Shown piece by piece: positions 35,740 through 45,132 of a stretch of 64,000 bases of DNA (its first letter is position 1; the number at the start of each line of letters is the position of its first letter). Under the pieces are notes generated by a model. That model was not told the origin of the DNA. It worked only from the letters and a program-made list of their open reading frames with translations, and searched no databases. The translations under genes were made by a program, and so were the position numbers. Origin of the DNA: Alphaproteobacteria bacterium (lineage in GTDB: Bacteria; Pseudomonadota; Alphaproteobacteria; SMXP01); NCBI GenBank assembly GCA_028285305.1, contig JANQPV010000022.1, positions 352,327 through 416,326 of the forward strand, written 5' to 3'.

Positions 35740-37383
35740 ATGCAGGGATTGATGCAGGATTGGCCCCTTCTGGTGGGGAAAGTGTTTGATCACGCGAACA
35801 CCGCTCACGGGGAACAAGAAATCGTAACTCGTACGGTTGAAGGACCGATCCACCGTTACACGTACCGGGATGCCTATGTCCGCTCAAAGAAGGTTGCTCA
35901 GGCTCTTCTTAAGCTTGGTGTTAAAGAAGGGGATCGAATCGGCACGCTTGCATGGAATACATATCGGCATCTTGAATCTTGGTACGGAATTACAGGTGTG
36001 GGTGCCGTCTACCACACCCTCAATCCTCGTCTCTTTGCCGAGCAGCTTGTTTATATCATTACCCATGCTGAGGATAAGTTCATCTTCGTTGATTTGACAT
36101 TTGTTCCCATCTTGGAAGGTATTCAGGATCAATTGGGGTGTGTGGAGGGTTACGTTATTCTGACCGATGAAGCCTCCATGCCGGCCACCAGTCTGAAAAA
36201 TGCGATCTGCTATGAGGGCTTGATTTCTGACCATGACGGAGACTTCGAATGGGCTGCGGTCGACGAGAAGGCGGCCTGTGGCCTTTGCTATACCTCGGGC
36301 ACAACGGGGAACCCAAAAGGTGTGCTCTATTCCCATCGATCAAACGTGTTGCACACTCTGGCGGCCAATGGGGCTGATGCCATGGGGATGCGCGCGGCCG
36401 ACAGTGTGCTTCCGGTTGTCCCTATGTTTCATGCGAACGCGTGGACGATCGCGTTCAGCGCGCCTGCCGCCGGTTCAAAGTTGGTCATGCCGGGCGCAAA
36501 CATGGACGGCGAGAGCATCTATGAGCTGCTTGAAAACGAACAGGTGACGTTTTCAGCAGCTGTTCCAACCGTGTGGCTCATGTTGCTCAGCTATCTTGAA
36601 GATAATGACAAGACGCTCTCGTCTTTGCGCCGGGTGGCGATCGGTGGGTCGGCGTGCCCGCAAATGATGATTGAGAAGTTCCAAAAAAATTATGGCGTGG
36701 ACGTCGTTCATGCGTGGGGCATGACGGAGATGAGTCCGATCGGGACCTTGTGCACTTTTAAGCCGGGCATGGAGAAGTGGCCCGCGGAGCAACAAATCCA
36801 ACAAAAGTTGAAGCAGGGCAGAGCGATCTTCACGGTGGAAATGAAAATCACCGATGATGACGGCAAAGAATTGCCGCATGACGGAAAAGCTTTCGGTCAC
36901 CTCTTGGTTCGAGGTCCGGCTATTGTGAACGGATACTTCAAAGGGGAGGGCGGAGACCCTCTGGATACAGATAGCTGGTTTGATACGGGCGATGTGGCGA
37001 CGATTGATGAACTGGGCTACATGCAAATCACCGATCGTTCCAAGGATGTAATAAAATCCGGAGGCGAATGGATATCTTCCATAGACCTTGAGAATGTCGC
37101 CGTTGGTCACCCCGATGTTGCCGAGGCGGCTGTGATCGGCGTTGCGCATCCCAAGTGGGACGAACGGCCATTGCTGATCGTCGTTAAGAGAGAAGGGTCC
37201 GAAGTGACCAAAGATGAAATCCTTTCTTATATGACTGATAAGATTGCCAAGTGGTGGATGCCTGATGATGTTGTTTTCGTAGACGAGATCCCCCACACCG
37301 CGACGGGAAAAATACAGAAAATGGCGCTGCGTGAACAGTTCTCGAGCTACGAGCTGCCGACGGCGAGCCAGGCGGCGGAGTAG
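35740..37383 (+). CDS. Acyl-CoA synthetase (fatty-acid-CoA ligase)
   Basis: A 547-residue adenylate-forming enzyme. The P-loop [18 protein letters not shown], the A5 motif [20 protein letters not shown] and [14 protein letters not shown], and the terminal [12 protein letters not shown] with the catalytic Lys are present. It activates a carboxylic acid to acyl-CoA via acyl-AMP, most like medium/long-chain or AlkK-type ligases. ATG at 35740 preceded by AGGGAGGA; a GTG seven codons upstream covers that site. Likely for lipid or hydrocarbon use. Confidence 0.92.
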   Translation: MQGLMQDWPLLVGKVFDHANTAHGEQEIVTRTVEGPIHRYTYRDAYVRSKKVAQALLKLGVKEGDRIGTLAWNTYRHLESWYGITGVGAVYHTLNPRLFAEQLVYIITHAEDKFIFVDLTFVPILEGIQDQLGCVEGYVILTDEASMPATSLKNAICYEGLISDHDGDFEWAAVDEKAACGLCYTSGTTGNPKGVLYSHRSNVLHTLAANGADAMGMRAADSVLPVVPMFHANAWTIAFSAPAAGSKLVMPGANMDGESIYELLENEQVTFSAAVPTVWLMLLSYLEDNDKTLSSLRRVAIGGSACPQMMIEKFQKNYGVDVVHAWGMTEMSPIGTLCTFKPGMEKWPAEQQIQQKLKQGRAIFTVEMKITDDDGKELPHDGKAFGHLLVRGPAIVNGYFKGEGGDPLDTDSWFDTGDVATIDELGYMQITDRSKDVIKSGGEWISSIDLENVAVGHPDVAEAAVIGVAHPKWDERPLLIVVKREGSEVTKDEILSYMTDKIAKWWMPDDVVFVDEIPHTATGKIQKMALREQFSSYELPTASQAAE

Positions 37384-37514
37384 CGCGGATATCCGGGCAG
37401 CCCGATTTGGGCTACGTTTGACCTGAGTCTCCGTTGGAGGGAAATGGGATCTCTAAAGTACGACATCTGTCGGCTCCGTTAACCGTGCTGAAGAGACAAT
37501 TTGCGGGGAGAAAA

Positions 37515-37619
37515 ATGCGAGACTACGCCGTATTTGAGCCCTTTGGAGCCTTGTTCTCTGGCTTCACGATCGTATTGATTTGTCGTCTATTGCTTGTCTG
37601 GTCTCTACTGACGCGCTAG
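37515..37619 (+). CDS. Candidate 34-residue single-pass membrane protein
   Basis: A short frame MRDYAVFEPFGALFSG followed by FTIVLICRLLLVWSLL. The ATG at 37515 has GGGGAG at ideal distance, better than many longer genes here. It sits in the gap between the acyl-CoA ligase and the TerB-like gene. No family is known and short length means chance is possible. The upstream in-frame extension lacks a site. Confidence 0.4.
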   Translation: MRDYAVFEPFGALFSGFTIVLICRLLLVWSLLTR

Positions 37620-37654
37620 TGTTTTGGTGAAATTGCAACGAGCAGGGGTCAAAC

Positions 37655-38191
37655 GTGTCAATTCTATTGGCAGTCGTGTGCTGCGGCGTCGTCTTGTGCT
37701 ATTGGATGTGGCGCATGCAACTTGCAGCAAAAGCGGATTGCGACGCATTCCGACCACACGCGACGGTCATACAAAATCGCGCAGCCGAGCTCGGCCGCAG
37801 CCCCATTCCAGCCCATATTAAGCTGGATCCTTTCGATGAGCTTAGCGACCCGAAAGATGTTGCTGTTCTGGTCATGCTTGAGACAGCAAAGTTTGGGGGT
37901 GATGTCACTGATCGTCAGCAGGCACGCATACATGACTACATGAAGTCGACGTTCGAATCTAACCATTCACAGACGGAAGAAGCCTTGGTCGCGGTGTCTT
38001 ATCTGCGGGATCGGATCTCTAGTTTCTCAGAAGCGCTTCCTCAGCTTATTCGTCCCTTGCGGCAGTCCCTTACGGAAGACCAGCGGATGCAGTTGATCTC
38101 TGCACTGCAAGACATTGCAGGAACCGGGTCCAACCAGAGACAGAAAGATCTCGTTTCGGCACTTAAAGACAAGCTAATAAGGGAACACTGA
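37655..38191 (+). CDS. Membrane-anchored TerB-like domain protein
   Basis: A 178-residue protein with an N-terminal helix (MSILLAVVCCGVVLCYWMW) and a C-terminal helical domain (DVAVLVMLETAKFGGDVTDR, EALVAVSYLRDRISSFSEAL) that resembles the TerB/DjlA N-terminal fold. The fold binds metal or co-chaperone partners in some proteins. It starts at GTG 37655 with AGGGG six bases upstream. It is alone on this strand before the convergent AIM24-like gene. Functional role unclear. Confidence 0.6.
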   Translation: MSILLAVVCCGVVLCYWMWRMQLAAKADCDAFRPHATVIQNRAAELGRSPIPAHIKLDPFDELSDPKDVAVLVMLETAKFGGDVTDRQQARIHDYMKSTFESNHSQTEEALVAVSYLRDRISSFSEALPQLIRPLRQSLTEDQRMQLISALQDIAGTGSNQRQKDLVSALKDKLIREH

Positions 38192-38367
38192 CCTGGGTGG
38201 GCGTCGATCTAACACTGTTTCGCTCTTGATGGAAACACAAGACGCCTCCAGCTATGGTGACTAACTTTGCGCATATCAAGTCGGTGCTCAGTGAGGCCGT
38301 GCGGCTCGGTTTGCTTGATCGACCAAACCGCGTTCAATCTCCTCTTGAGTTCACGCCGGGAAACGTT

Positions 38368-39156
38368 TTAGCCGTCGCCGTCCAGGAGGTTTCCAAATCC
38401 GCCCAAAACAGAACCTTCTCCTTTTGAGGGGCCTAAGGGAGAGGCCGCCGCCATCATCCTTCCGGCGAGCCTGGAGAAGGGCAAGCTCTGAATCCACACC
38501 GTGCCGGGGCCGGTGAGTGTTGCGAAGAAGAGGCCTTCGCCGGCAAAGATCATCGACTTAATACCGCCCACCCGTTGGATATCATAGTCGATGGTTGGAG
38601 ACATCGCTGCGAGGCAGCCCGTGTCGACATGAATCGTTTCTCCAACGTCCAACTCACGTTTCTCCAGCGTACCGCCAACGTGGACAAAGACCATGCCGTC
38701 GCCTTCGAGTTTTTGCATAATGAATCCTTCGCCGCCGAACAGCCCGGTCATAATCTTCTTTTGAAAGGCAAGGCCGACGGAGACGCCTTTTGCAGCAGCC
38801 AAGAAGCTGTCTTTTTGGCAGATCAATCGTCCGCCAACGGTCGTCAAATCTATGGGCAGGATCGTGCCGGGATAAGGTGCGGCGAAGGCGACATGGGCTT
38901 TGCCTTTGCCATTGTGGGTGAATACGGTCGTGAACAGACTTTCTCCGGTAAGAACGCGTTTGCCGGCGCCCACGAGTTTCCCCATGAACCCTCCCTCTTG
39001 GCCGGACCCATCTCCGAAGATGGTGGTCATTTCGATGCTGGGGGCTTTGTACATCATCGTTCCGGCTTCAGAGATTGCGCTTTCACCGGGATCCAGTTCG
39101 ATTTCAACGAACTGCATGTCTTCTCCGCAGAGACGATAGTCAATTACGTCGGCCAT
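38368..39156 (-). CDS. AIM24/TIGR00266-family protein
   Basis: A 262-residue protein of the AIM24-like beta-sheet family: MQFVEIELDPGESAISEAGT near the N terminus, then KRVLTGESLFTTVFTHNGKG and the Gly-rich GLFGGEGFIMQKLEGDGMVF. The family has a bacterial biogenesis or stress role but no confirmed reaction. The ATG at 39156 is preferred, as it lies after AGGAGGG; upstream in-frame residues are charged and unlike the family. 83 bases downstream of the MBL hydrolase gene. Confidence 0.85.
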   Translation of the reverse strand: MADVIDYRLCGEDMQFVEIELDPGESAISEAGTMMYKAPSIEMTTIFGDGSGQEGGFMGKLVGAGKRVLTGESLFTTVFTHNGKGKAHVAFAAPYPGTILPIDLTTVGGRLICQKDSFLAAAKGVSVGLAFQKKIMTGLFGGEGFIMQKLEGDGMVFVHVGGTLEKRELDVGETIHVDTGCLAAMSPTIDYDIQRVGGIKSMIFAGEGLFFATLTGPGTVWIQSLPFSRLAGRMMAAASPLGPSKGEGSVLGGFGNLLDGDG

Positions 39157-39239
39157 GCTTATCCATTCCCTCCTCGTGTTCGTGACGTGTGATGAGGCCC
39201 GCTCATCCACGTCAGTGTACACCCGAAATGTCGATGCCG

Positions 39240-40142
39240 CTACTTGAGATAGTAGCGCGAGTCGACAGTGGGAGTCGGATCATCGGTAGCGACGGTTCCA
39301 AGGTCGATCATGCGTTGCATCTGAGCATAGACGGAAACGGCCGCGGCGGGGATCAGACGCTCGTCGATGTCGTCATACATCTGCGGAACCATCTGTTTGA
39401 TTTCGTGAATGCCTTTGCTTAGACAGGCCTGGATTTGCTGTTCGCGATCAAATCGATGCTGAATATAGGCACGGACAAAGTCCTTGGTGTTGGTAATCGC
39501 TGGGCCATGGGTGGGCCAATAGATCTCATCATCCCGGTTCAACAGCTTTTCCAGGCTCTCAATATACTTCGTCATGTTTCCATCAGGCGGTCCGACGATG
39601 CTGGTTGACCAACCCATGACATGATCGCCGGTGAAGAGCACCTTTTCTTCCTTCAACGCGTAGCACATGTGGTTCGAGGTGTGGCCTGGCGTGTACACGC
39701 ACTCAAGCGACCAACCCTCACCGGAGAGTATGTCACCGTCTTTCACGCGAACATCGGGATCGAATTCCTGATCGCCGCCCGTTTCCATTGTTGCGTCTTG
39801 GGCGGGCATACCGGATCCATGAGGACCAAAGCCGTATGTCGTTGCCCCTGTTGCCTCTTTCAGAGGTTTAGCTGCAGGTGAGTGGTCCATATGGGTGTGC
39901 GTGATTAAAATGTGGGTGACCGTCTCACCGCTGAGCGCCTTTTGCAGATTATCCAAATGCGCTTCGTCAATGGGACCGGGATCGAGGACCGCAACGTTGC
40001 CGCGGCCGATAATATAAGTGCCTGTGCCGGTGAAGGTAAAGGGTCCCGGATTGTCCGCGATCAGACGACGGATATTTGGGGATATATCTTGGACTTGGCC
40101 GTATTCAAAGTCGAACTCTTTGACGAAGGGAATCTTCGACAT
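39240..40142 (-). CDS. Metallo-beta-lactamase-fold hydrolase, LACTB2-like
   Basis: A 300-residue soluble MBL protein: ILITHTHMDHSPAAKPLKEA gives HxHxDH, then YTPGHTSNHMCYAL, LFTGDHVMGWSTSIV and YWPTHGPAI. A winged-helix domain follows (about residues 220-300, with FDREQQIQACLSKGIHEIKQ), as in LACTB2-type ribonuclease/hydrolases. The substrate is unknown. It is upstream of the AIM24-like gene on the same strand and 30 bases after the ATP-grasp gene, so a three-gene unit is possible. Confidence 0.85.
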   Translation of the reverse strand: MSKIPFVKEFDFEYGQVQDISPNIRRLIADNPGPFTFTGTGTYIIGRGNVAVLDPGPIDEAHLDNLQKALSGETVTHILITHTHMDHSPAAKPLKEATGATTYGFGPHGSGMPAQDATMETGGDQEFDPDVRVKDGDILSGEGWSLECVYTPGHTSNHMCYALKEEKVLFTGDHVMGWSTSIVGPPDGNMTKYIESLEKLLNRDDEIYWPTHGPAITNTKDFVRAYIQHRFDREQQIQACLSKGIHEIKQMVPQMYDDIDERLIPAAAVSVYAQMQRMIDLGTVATDDPTPTVDSRYYLK

Positions 40143-40172
40143 GATAAAATGAACCTATGCTGAATAAGTGAT

Positions 40173-41129
40173 CTAGATGAATTTGTGCCTGAAAACACGT
40201 GAAAGTCTGCGAATGGCCTCGATCTTGTCCTTAAACGGAAGGGCAATTGGCGGGCTCATGCACGTCTTGTTGACATCAACGACATATATCCTGCCGTCCG
40301 TCTCATTACGAAGAACGTCGATGCCACCGAAATCCAAGCCCATCATGTGGGCCATCTTTTTGACGTTTCTAATCTCCTCGTCGCTCAAAACATCGTGAGG
40401 CTCTTTGAACTCTACCTTTATGTTTTCATTTGCAAAGCGGTTTTGGATGTCGCGATGCTTAAGATAGACACAAGGGATCTCACCGCCCACAAATGTCAAT
40501 CGAATGTCCTGAACGGTTATACCGTCTTTGCTGTTGTTGATGAGCTTTTGATAGACGCGTCCCGGCGTAATGTCGCTCGCTTTGGCTGGACACTGAATAA
40601 CCTGTCCGTCATGTTTCCCATTGAGATCGGATTTCTCAACGGCTTTGCCGACATAGGCGGTCGGATCCACGTCAAGATCGTAGCCAAACGCATCCAAAAA
40701 CGCTTGGGCTACCTTCTGTTTGCTGATGTTGACGCAGCCACCGTTGATCCGTTTTGGCGTTACGGCTTCAGGCAAATGCGCGGCGATGTTGGAGTAAGTC
40801 TTGTCTTCAAACAAGCAAACGATGTCGGCGTTTTCGATGTCGTGTGTTATCTTGAGACCTAGAAACTGTGAGACGGACCAAAACGTGTACCACGGTGCCG
40901 GCTGTTCGGGATAAAAGCACACCGACATGGGAATGTCTTTCTTAAGGACGCGTTTGTAGGCACAGACTCCGACTATATAGGCGTACAGAACAAACGCGCT
41001 CCATACCGATTTTACGAATCCCCATGTGATCCGAATCTCGGCACCGGTGCTCTTTATGTACAGTCGGTTGCGCCGGAGACTTGCTCCTTGAATATACCCG
41101 ATTGTGCGTGCCAAACTTGCAAGAGCCAT
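40173..41129 (-). CDS. Membrane-anchored ATP-grasp-like enzyme
   Basis: A 318-residue protein. Residues about 35-60 form a hydrophobic segment (WSAFVLYAYIVGVCAYKRVL). The rest resembles an ATP-grasp ligase: KKMAHMMGLDFGGIDVLRNE, GRIYVVDVNKTCMSP as the metal-binding Asp/Asn pair, and an earlier EFKEPHDV strand. ATP-grasp enzymes couple ATP to a carboxylate and an amine or thiol. No RimK or glutathione synthetase specificity can be read. Start at 41129 lies in a short leader with no clear ribosome-binding site. Confidence 0.65.
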   Translation of the reverse strand: MALASLARTIGYIQGASLRRNRLYIKSTGAEIRITWGFVKSVWSAFVLYAYIVGVCAYKRVLKKDIPMSVCFYPEQPAPWYTFWSVSQFLGLKITHDIENADIVCLFEDKTYSNIAAHLPEAVTPKRINGGCVNISKQKVAQAFLDAFGYDLDVDPTAYVGKAVEKSDLNGKHDGQVIQCPAKASDITPGRVYQKLINNSKDGITVQDIRLTFVGGEIPCVYLKHRDIQNRFANENIKVEFKEPHDVLSDEEIRNVKKMAHMMGLDFGGIDVLRNETDGRIYVVDVNKTCMSPPIALPFKDKIEAIRRLSRVFRHKFI

Positions 41130-41338
41130 ACGTCACAGTTCCGTACTAACAGTCTTGATGCCCTCTATTATCCCAATTATTTGGCCGAATTCAAATCTCG
41201 ATTGTGCTTCGGCCGAGGCGGGGCTGCGAATATTCCTAATATCGGTCCATTCCGTCTATGTGACAAGGCTCGGCCTCGAGGGAATTGGTCACAATCCAGC
41301 GAGTTATTGGCCCTTTTTGCGCTCGTTCTTGCGAGATG

Positions 41339-42514
41339 CTATCGGCAAAACACTGCGTGGGCGGCAGCCAAAGCTTGCCCGTGGTTGATGTTTGCCTGTT
41401 GTTCGATCAGGGCTTGCTCAAGGGCCGTGAGGCAGAGCACAATATTTTCATATGTTGCGCTGTGTCCCATGAGGCCAATGCGCCAGACTTGGCCTGCAAG
41501 CGATCCCAGACCGGCGCCAATTTCAAGATTGAAGCGATTTAGGAGTGTTTTGCGGACTTCCAATTCATCCACGCCTGCGGGGATCTGCACCGCGTTTAGT
41601 TGAGGCAAACGGTCCTCTTCGCTGACCAGAAGCTCCAATCCCATGGCTTCTATGCCCGCCTTGAACACTTCATGCATTTTGGCGTGCCTTGCCCAAGCCT
41701 TTTCAAGGCCTTCTTCTTCGAGCAAGACAAGCGCCTCGTGCAGTCCGTAAAGGGCGTTGACGGGGGCTGTATGATGGTATGTTCTTTGTCCGTTTCCTGA
41801 CCAATAAGTCGTCAGGAGAGAAACATCGAGAAACCAGCTTTGGACCTTTCGCGCTCTCGATGTGATTTTCTCCACGGCTCGGTCGCTCAGAGTCACCGGT
41901 GATAAGCCGGGAGGGCAGGAGAGGCATTTTTGTGTTCCGGAATAGGCCGCATCAATCTCCCACTTGTCAATTTCGACTGGGATTCCCCCCAATCCTGTGA
42001 CGGTGTCCATGATGACGAGACAGCCGTGGGCACGTGCGCGCGCAGACAAGCGTTCAGCATCGGCCTTGACCCCTGTCGATGTCTCGGCATGCACGAACGC
42101 AAAAAGGGTTGCATCCGGATGATCAATAAGCGCTTGTTCCGCCCCTTCAGGATCGATCCGTTCGCCCCATGGGGACTCCACCATGATCGGAACCCCGCCA
42201 CAGCGCTCGACATTTTCCTTCATTCTGCCACCAAAGGCGCCGTTCTGGCAGATGACGACCTTTTCGCCCGGTTCGACAAGATTGACAAAGCAAAGTTCCA
42301 TGCCCGAAGACCCCGGCGCGGAGACTGGAAACGTCATCTCGTTTTCGGTGCGGAAGGCGCGCCTCAGTGCTCCTTTTATTTCGTCCATCATGCCAACGAA
42401 CTCGGGATCCAGATGACCGATTGTGGGCCTTGCTAGGGCCGCGGTTACGCGTGGGTGGACGTCCGACGGACCGGGGCCCATAAGTGTTCGAGGTGTCGGG
42501 TGGAAGCTTTTCAT
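41339..42514 (-). CDS. Alanine/serine-glyoxylate aminotransferase-type PLP enzyme
   Basis: A 391-residue class V aminotransferase: TLMGPGPSDVHPRV, HAETSTGV, and YSGTQKCLSCPPGLSPVTLS with the PLP lysine. It is the class of serine:glyoxylate, alanine:glyoxylate and serine-pyruvate aminotransferases. The ATG at 42514 has ACGGAG upstream and the core family length is kept; 24 residues upstream are not family-like. Probably glyoxylate or photorespiratory-type metabolism. Confidence 0.9.
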   Translation of the reverse strand: MKSFHPTPRTLMGPGPSDVHPRVTAALARPTIGHLDPEFVGMMDEIKGALRRAFRTENEMTFPVSAPGSSGMELCFVNLVEPGEKVVICQNGAFGGRMKENVERCGGVPIMVESPWGERIDPEGAEQALIDHPDATLFAFVHAETSTGVKADAERLSARARAHGCLVIMDTVTGLGGIPVEIDKWEIDAAYSGTQKCLSCPPGLSPVTLSDRAVEKITSRARKVQSWFLDVSLLTTYWSGNGQRTYHHTAPVNALYGLHEALVLLEEEGLEKAWARHAKMHEVFKAGIEAMGLELLVSEEDRLPQLNAVQIPAGVDELEVRKTLLNRFNLEIGAGLGSLAGQVWRIGLMGHSATYENIVLCLTALEQALIEQQANINHGQALAAAHAVFCR

Positions 42515-42712
42515 CCAGTTCTCCGTAATACTCTCGGATTTTGTCTGCCTCTTGGCCGCGCCGAATTCAAGCGCTGAATCTTTCACAAGAGCCGTTCACT
42601 CTATCGTGATCGACCTTTGCGGGCGTCATGGTTTACGGCGGGGCGCCCATAACTTCTCTTCCTCTTTGATCCAGTGTAAGGGAGCCAAGGATCTGGGAGG
42701 AATGAGCAAGAC

Positions 42713-43825
42713 ATGAACTCTTTGCGCACTTTGGTTTTGACGGGTGCTGTAACGGCCATTGCTTTGATCGTTGCGACCATGTTCGCCGAAACGTTCGCCG
42801 GCAGCAAGGACTGGCCGTGTGAACCCCATCGCGGGCTTACACCGCTGTGCGCCGATGACTTGGGGGGACATGCGATCCTAAGTCCTGAAGACATTGTGGG
42901 TTTGCCTGATTCCGATTGGCTGGTTGTGTCCGAGTTTGGCCGAAAGGACATATTGGGCCGGTTGACCGCCCTGAATGAAAGTTCGCTCGAGACGCGGGTG
43001 CTGGATTGGTCCTTTGATCGCGACATGGCGTTTCCGGAAGATTGCGAGGCGCCCGATCCGGCGCGCTTTCAGCCGCACGGCATTGATCTCAGCCGCGATG
43101 GCAGACGGCTTCTTGTGGTCAATCATTACCCTCAAGATCGGGTGGAAGTGTTCGATGTCGCGCCGTCCACGGACGACCTTGGTTTTGAGCTGACTTGGAA
43201 GGGGTGCGTCCCTTACTATCAACCGGGAGACTATCGTCTCAACGATGTTGTTGCTTTTGGGCAGACGGGGCTGATCACGACACGGATGACCTCAAGCGCC
43301 TGGTATAGTTACATCATGTTGTTCTTTGGGTTGCGCAATGGCTGGGTGGACGAATGGACGCCGGAAGAGGGCTGGGCGCAGATCGAAAAGAGCCGTTCGG
43401 TCTTTCCGAACGGGATTCACATAAGTCCCGATGAGAAGTCGCTTTTTGTTGCTTCGTATGGGGAGAAAAAAGTCTACAAAATTGATCTGGAAACGGGCAA
43501 GCGATCCAATTCCAAGCGCTTGTCTATATGGGTCGACAATTTATCCTGGTCCCAAGACGGGTCGCGGCTGCTTGCTACGGGGCAGCGGGCTTGGCATATC
43601 ACCGCGTTAAAATGTCAGATGGTGACCGTTGGTAATTGCGATCAACCGTATGCCGTCGTTGCACTCGACCCTGAATCATTGGAGGCGGAGACGGTTCTCG
43701 TTCGAGATCCCGTCGTTGTCTACGGCGGGGGTACTGTGGCGTTCGAACGCGGTGACGTCATGTGGATCGGTAGTCACCAGTCCGACCGGATTGCTAAATT
43801 CGATCTGAATGAACGAATCGATTAG
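42713..43825 (+). CDS. Exported SMP-30/arylesterase-like beta-propeller
   Basis: A 370-residue protein with a signal or anchor (LRTLVLTGAVTAIALIVATM). A six-bladed propeller follows: FQPHGIDLSRDGRRLLVVNH, FPNGIHISPDEKSLFVASYG and ILSPEDIVGLP. This resembles paraoxonase/SMP-30 type hydrolases with PHGI and N-H metal positions. Substrate may be a lactone. GGGAGGA lies upstream, with an out-of-frame ATG in between. Convergent with the transglycosylase, overlapping by four bases. Confidence 0.75.
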   Translation: MNSLRTLVLTGAVTAIALIVATMFAETFAGSKDWPCEPHRGLTPLCADDLGGHAILSPEDIVGLPDSDWLVVSEFGRKDILGRLTALNESSLETRVLDWSFDRDMAFPEDCEAPDPARFQPHGIDLSRDGRRLLVVNHYPQDRVEVFDVAPSTDDLGFELTWKGCVPYYQPGDYRLNDVVAFGQTGLITTRMTSSAWYSYIMLFFGLRNGWVDEWTPEEGWAQIEKSRSVFPNGIHISPDEKSLFVASYGEKKVYKIDLETGKRSNSKRLSIWVDNLSWSQDGSRLLATGQRAWHITALKCQMVTVGNCDQPYAVVALDPESLEAETVLVRDPVVVYGGGTVAFERGDVMWIGSHQSDRIAKFDLNERID

Positions 43826-44928
43826 CCCACGGGAGACGCGCTGTTGCTGTTTGCCATTGGCGGTGGTTCGTCTGGCTTTGCGGCAGGTTCGCCGCCAATG
43901 AGCAAGCTGTGAAACTGTGCGATGGTCAAGGCTTCGCCATTGTCCGTGAAGAAGACTCTGCGGTTGACTCGGGCGGCTTTCGGGAAATGTGAAGATGCTT
44001 TGTTGGTTGGTGCACTGATATTCAGATTGATCAATTTCAACGCACTTCCAACGCCCAGAAAGTGGGCCGCGTAGAGTTCGCCCATAGTCGGTTGCCGGCT
44101 GAGCTTGCGACGCAAATAGTTTTCGTTCGCGATCGCCAGCTCCGCCGCCATGATCGCATTGACCTTGGGATTGTAGCGAAGGTTGAGCACTTTGCGGCGC
44201 TGCCACGTGTTGGAGGCCTTGTACCTCCCGCTCGTGCTTTTTGAAATTGCGGACGAAAAGCCGTTCAGTCCATAAATTCCGCCCCGTTGGTGCAGCATGG
44301 CGTACCAGGTTTGATCGACAAATTGATAGAGACCTGCCGCGCTTGATTTGCGGGCTTTGGCTTTGGGATTAAATCCGCTTTCGCGAAATGCGGTTTCGAT
44401 GAGGTAGTTGCGGTTGACATCGGTCAGAAGTGAGGCGCACTTGATCGCATTTTTGACCTCCGCCGATGCATTTTCGAAGTAGGCGGACATTTCGGCTTCG
44501 AGCATGCGATATCTGTTGCGTTCCGCTGTGCGATTGGCCGGGCCCGAAATGGGCTGGGTTGCCGCCTCCTGTAGTGCGTTTCTACATTCGAGCTTTAGAG
44601 CGCTCGTGCTGCCGCCGCCGAACCAGCCGCTGATGCCGCTCCATATATCCCTCGTCATGTTCTGCGCAATGGTTGCGAGATCGATTGAGTTTTCAGTGGG
44701 GCCAAGCCGGCCGGCAATCTTCTGGTCGTTGTAGTTGGAAACACCGCCGCTCAGAAACGATTGTATGCGTGCAAGGACGGATTCGCCTTGGGTGATCGCG
44801 TGGTACTCAGACCTGACCCAATCGCGCAGCTCATTCGCTTTTGCTATGACTACGGAGTCGCCCGGTTCTGACGACATAACATCCCAGACCACCAACATCA
44901 CTGCGAACGAGACTATAAATTTACCCAT
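43822..44928 (-). CDS. Lytic murein transglycosylase-like (SLT) protein
   Basis: A 368-residue exported enzyme. Signal MGKFIVSFAVMLVVWDVMSS, an amphipathic middle, then the SLT goose-lysozyme-like fold with AFRESGFNPKAKARKSSAAG carrying the catalytic Glu, LYQFVDQTWYAML and YAAHFLGVGSALKLI. It would cleave the MurNAc-GlcNAc bond to form 1,6-anhydroMurNAc. The ATG at 44928 follows GAGGGC. A 12-bp palindrome lies 13 bases upstream. Proline-rich tail at the end. Confidence 0.83.
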   Translation of the reverse strand: MGKFIVSFAVMLVVWDVMSSEPGDSVVIAKANELRDWVRSEYHAITQGESVLARIQSFLSGGVSNYNDQKIAGRLGPTENSIDLATIAQNMTRDIWSGISGWFGGGSTSALKLECRNALQEAATQPISGPANRTAERNRYRMLEAEMSAYFENASAEVKNAIKCASLLTDVNRNYLIETAFRESGFNPKAKARKSSAAGLYQFVDQTWYAMLHQRGGIYGLNGFSSAISKSTSGRYKASNTWQRRKVLNLRYNPKVNAIMAAELAIANENYLRRKLSRQPTMGELYAAHFLGVGSALKLINLNISAPTNKASSHFPKAARVNRRVFFTDNGEALTIAQFHSLLIGGEPAAKPDEPPPMANSNSASPVG

Positions 44929-44941
44929 CGCTGCCCTCACT

Positions 44942-44953
44942 TGAGTGCACTCA
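44942..44953. promoter_or_regulatory. 12-bp palindrome upstream of the transglycosylase gene
   Basis: TGAGTGCACTCA is a perfect palindrome 14 bases before the transglycosylase start, so it overlaps the leader and possibly the ribosome-binding region. Candidate operator. It could be chance at this length. Confidence 0.3.
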
Positions 44954-45036
44954 TGGGGCGATTTTCTACATTTTGTTTTGCCGCCCACCCTTTGAGAAGG
45001 TGCACTTGTATTCGCGCTTTTGCCCAGTCAAACCGC

Positions 45037-45076
45037 GTTCATCCTGCATCGTTCATGTAGATGAATGCAGATGAAC
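45037..45076. repeat. Imperfect inverted repeat in the SDR-transglycosylase gap
   Basis: GTTCATC at 45037-45043 and GATGAAC at 45070-45076 flank further paired segments (TGCAT with TGCA, TTCAT with ATGAA) with small bulges, about 40 bases in all. No T tract follows on the minus strand, so it is not a standard terminator of the SDR gene. Structure or operator possible. Confidence 0.35.
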
Positions 45077-45132
45077 ATGACCTGAACAAGGCAGATTGAC
45101 GAAGAGAGCTCCGTTTGGGTTGGACTCTTATG

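Noticed and set aside
37397..37411. AGCCC-N5-GGGCT hairpin after the acyl-CoA ligase gene
   Set aside because: Stem of only five pairs and no T tract, so it is not claimed as a terminator.
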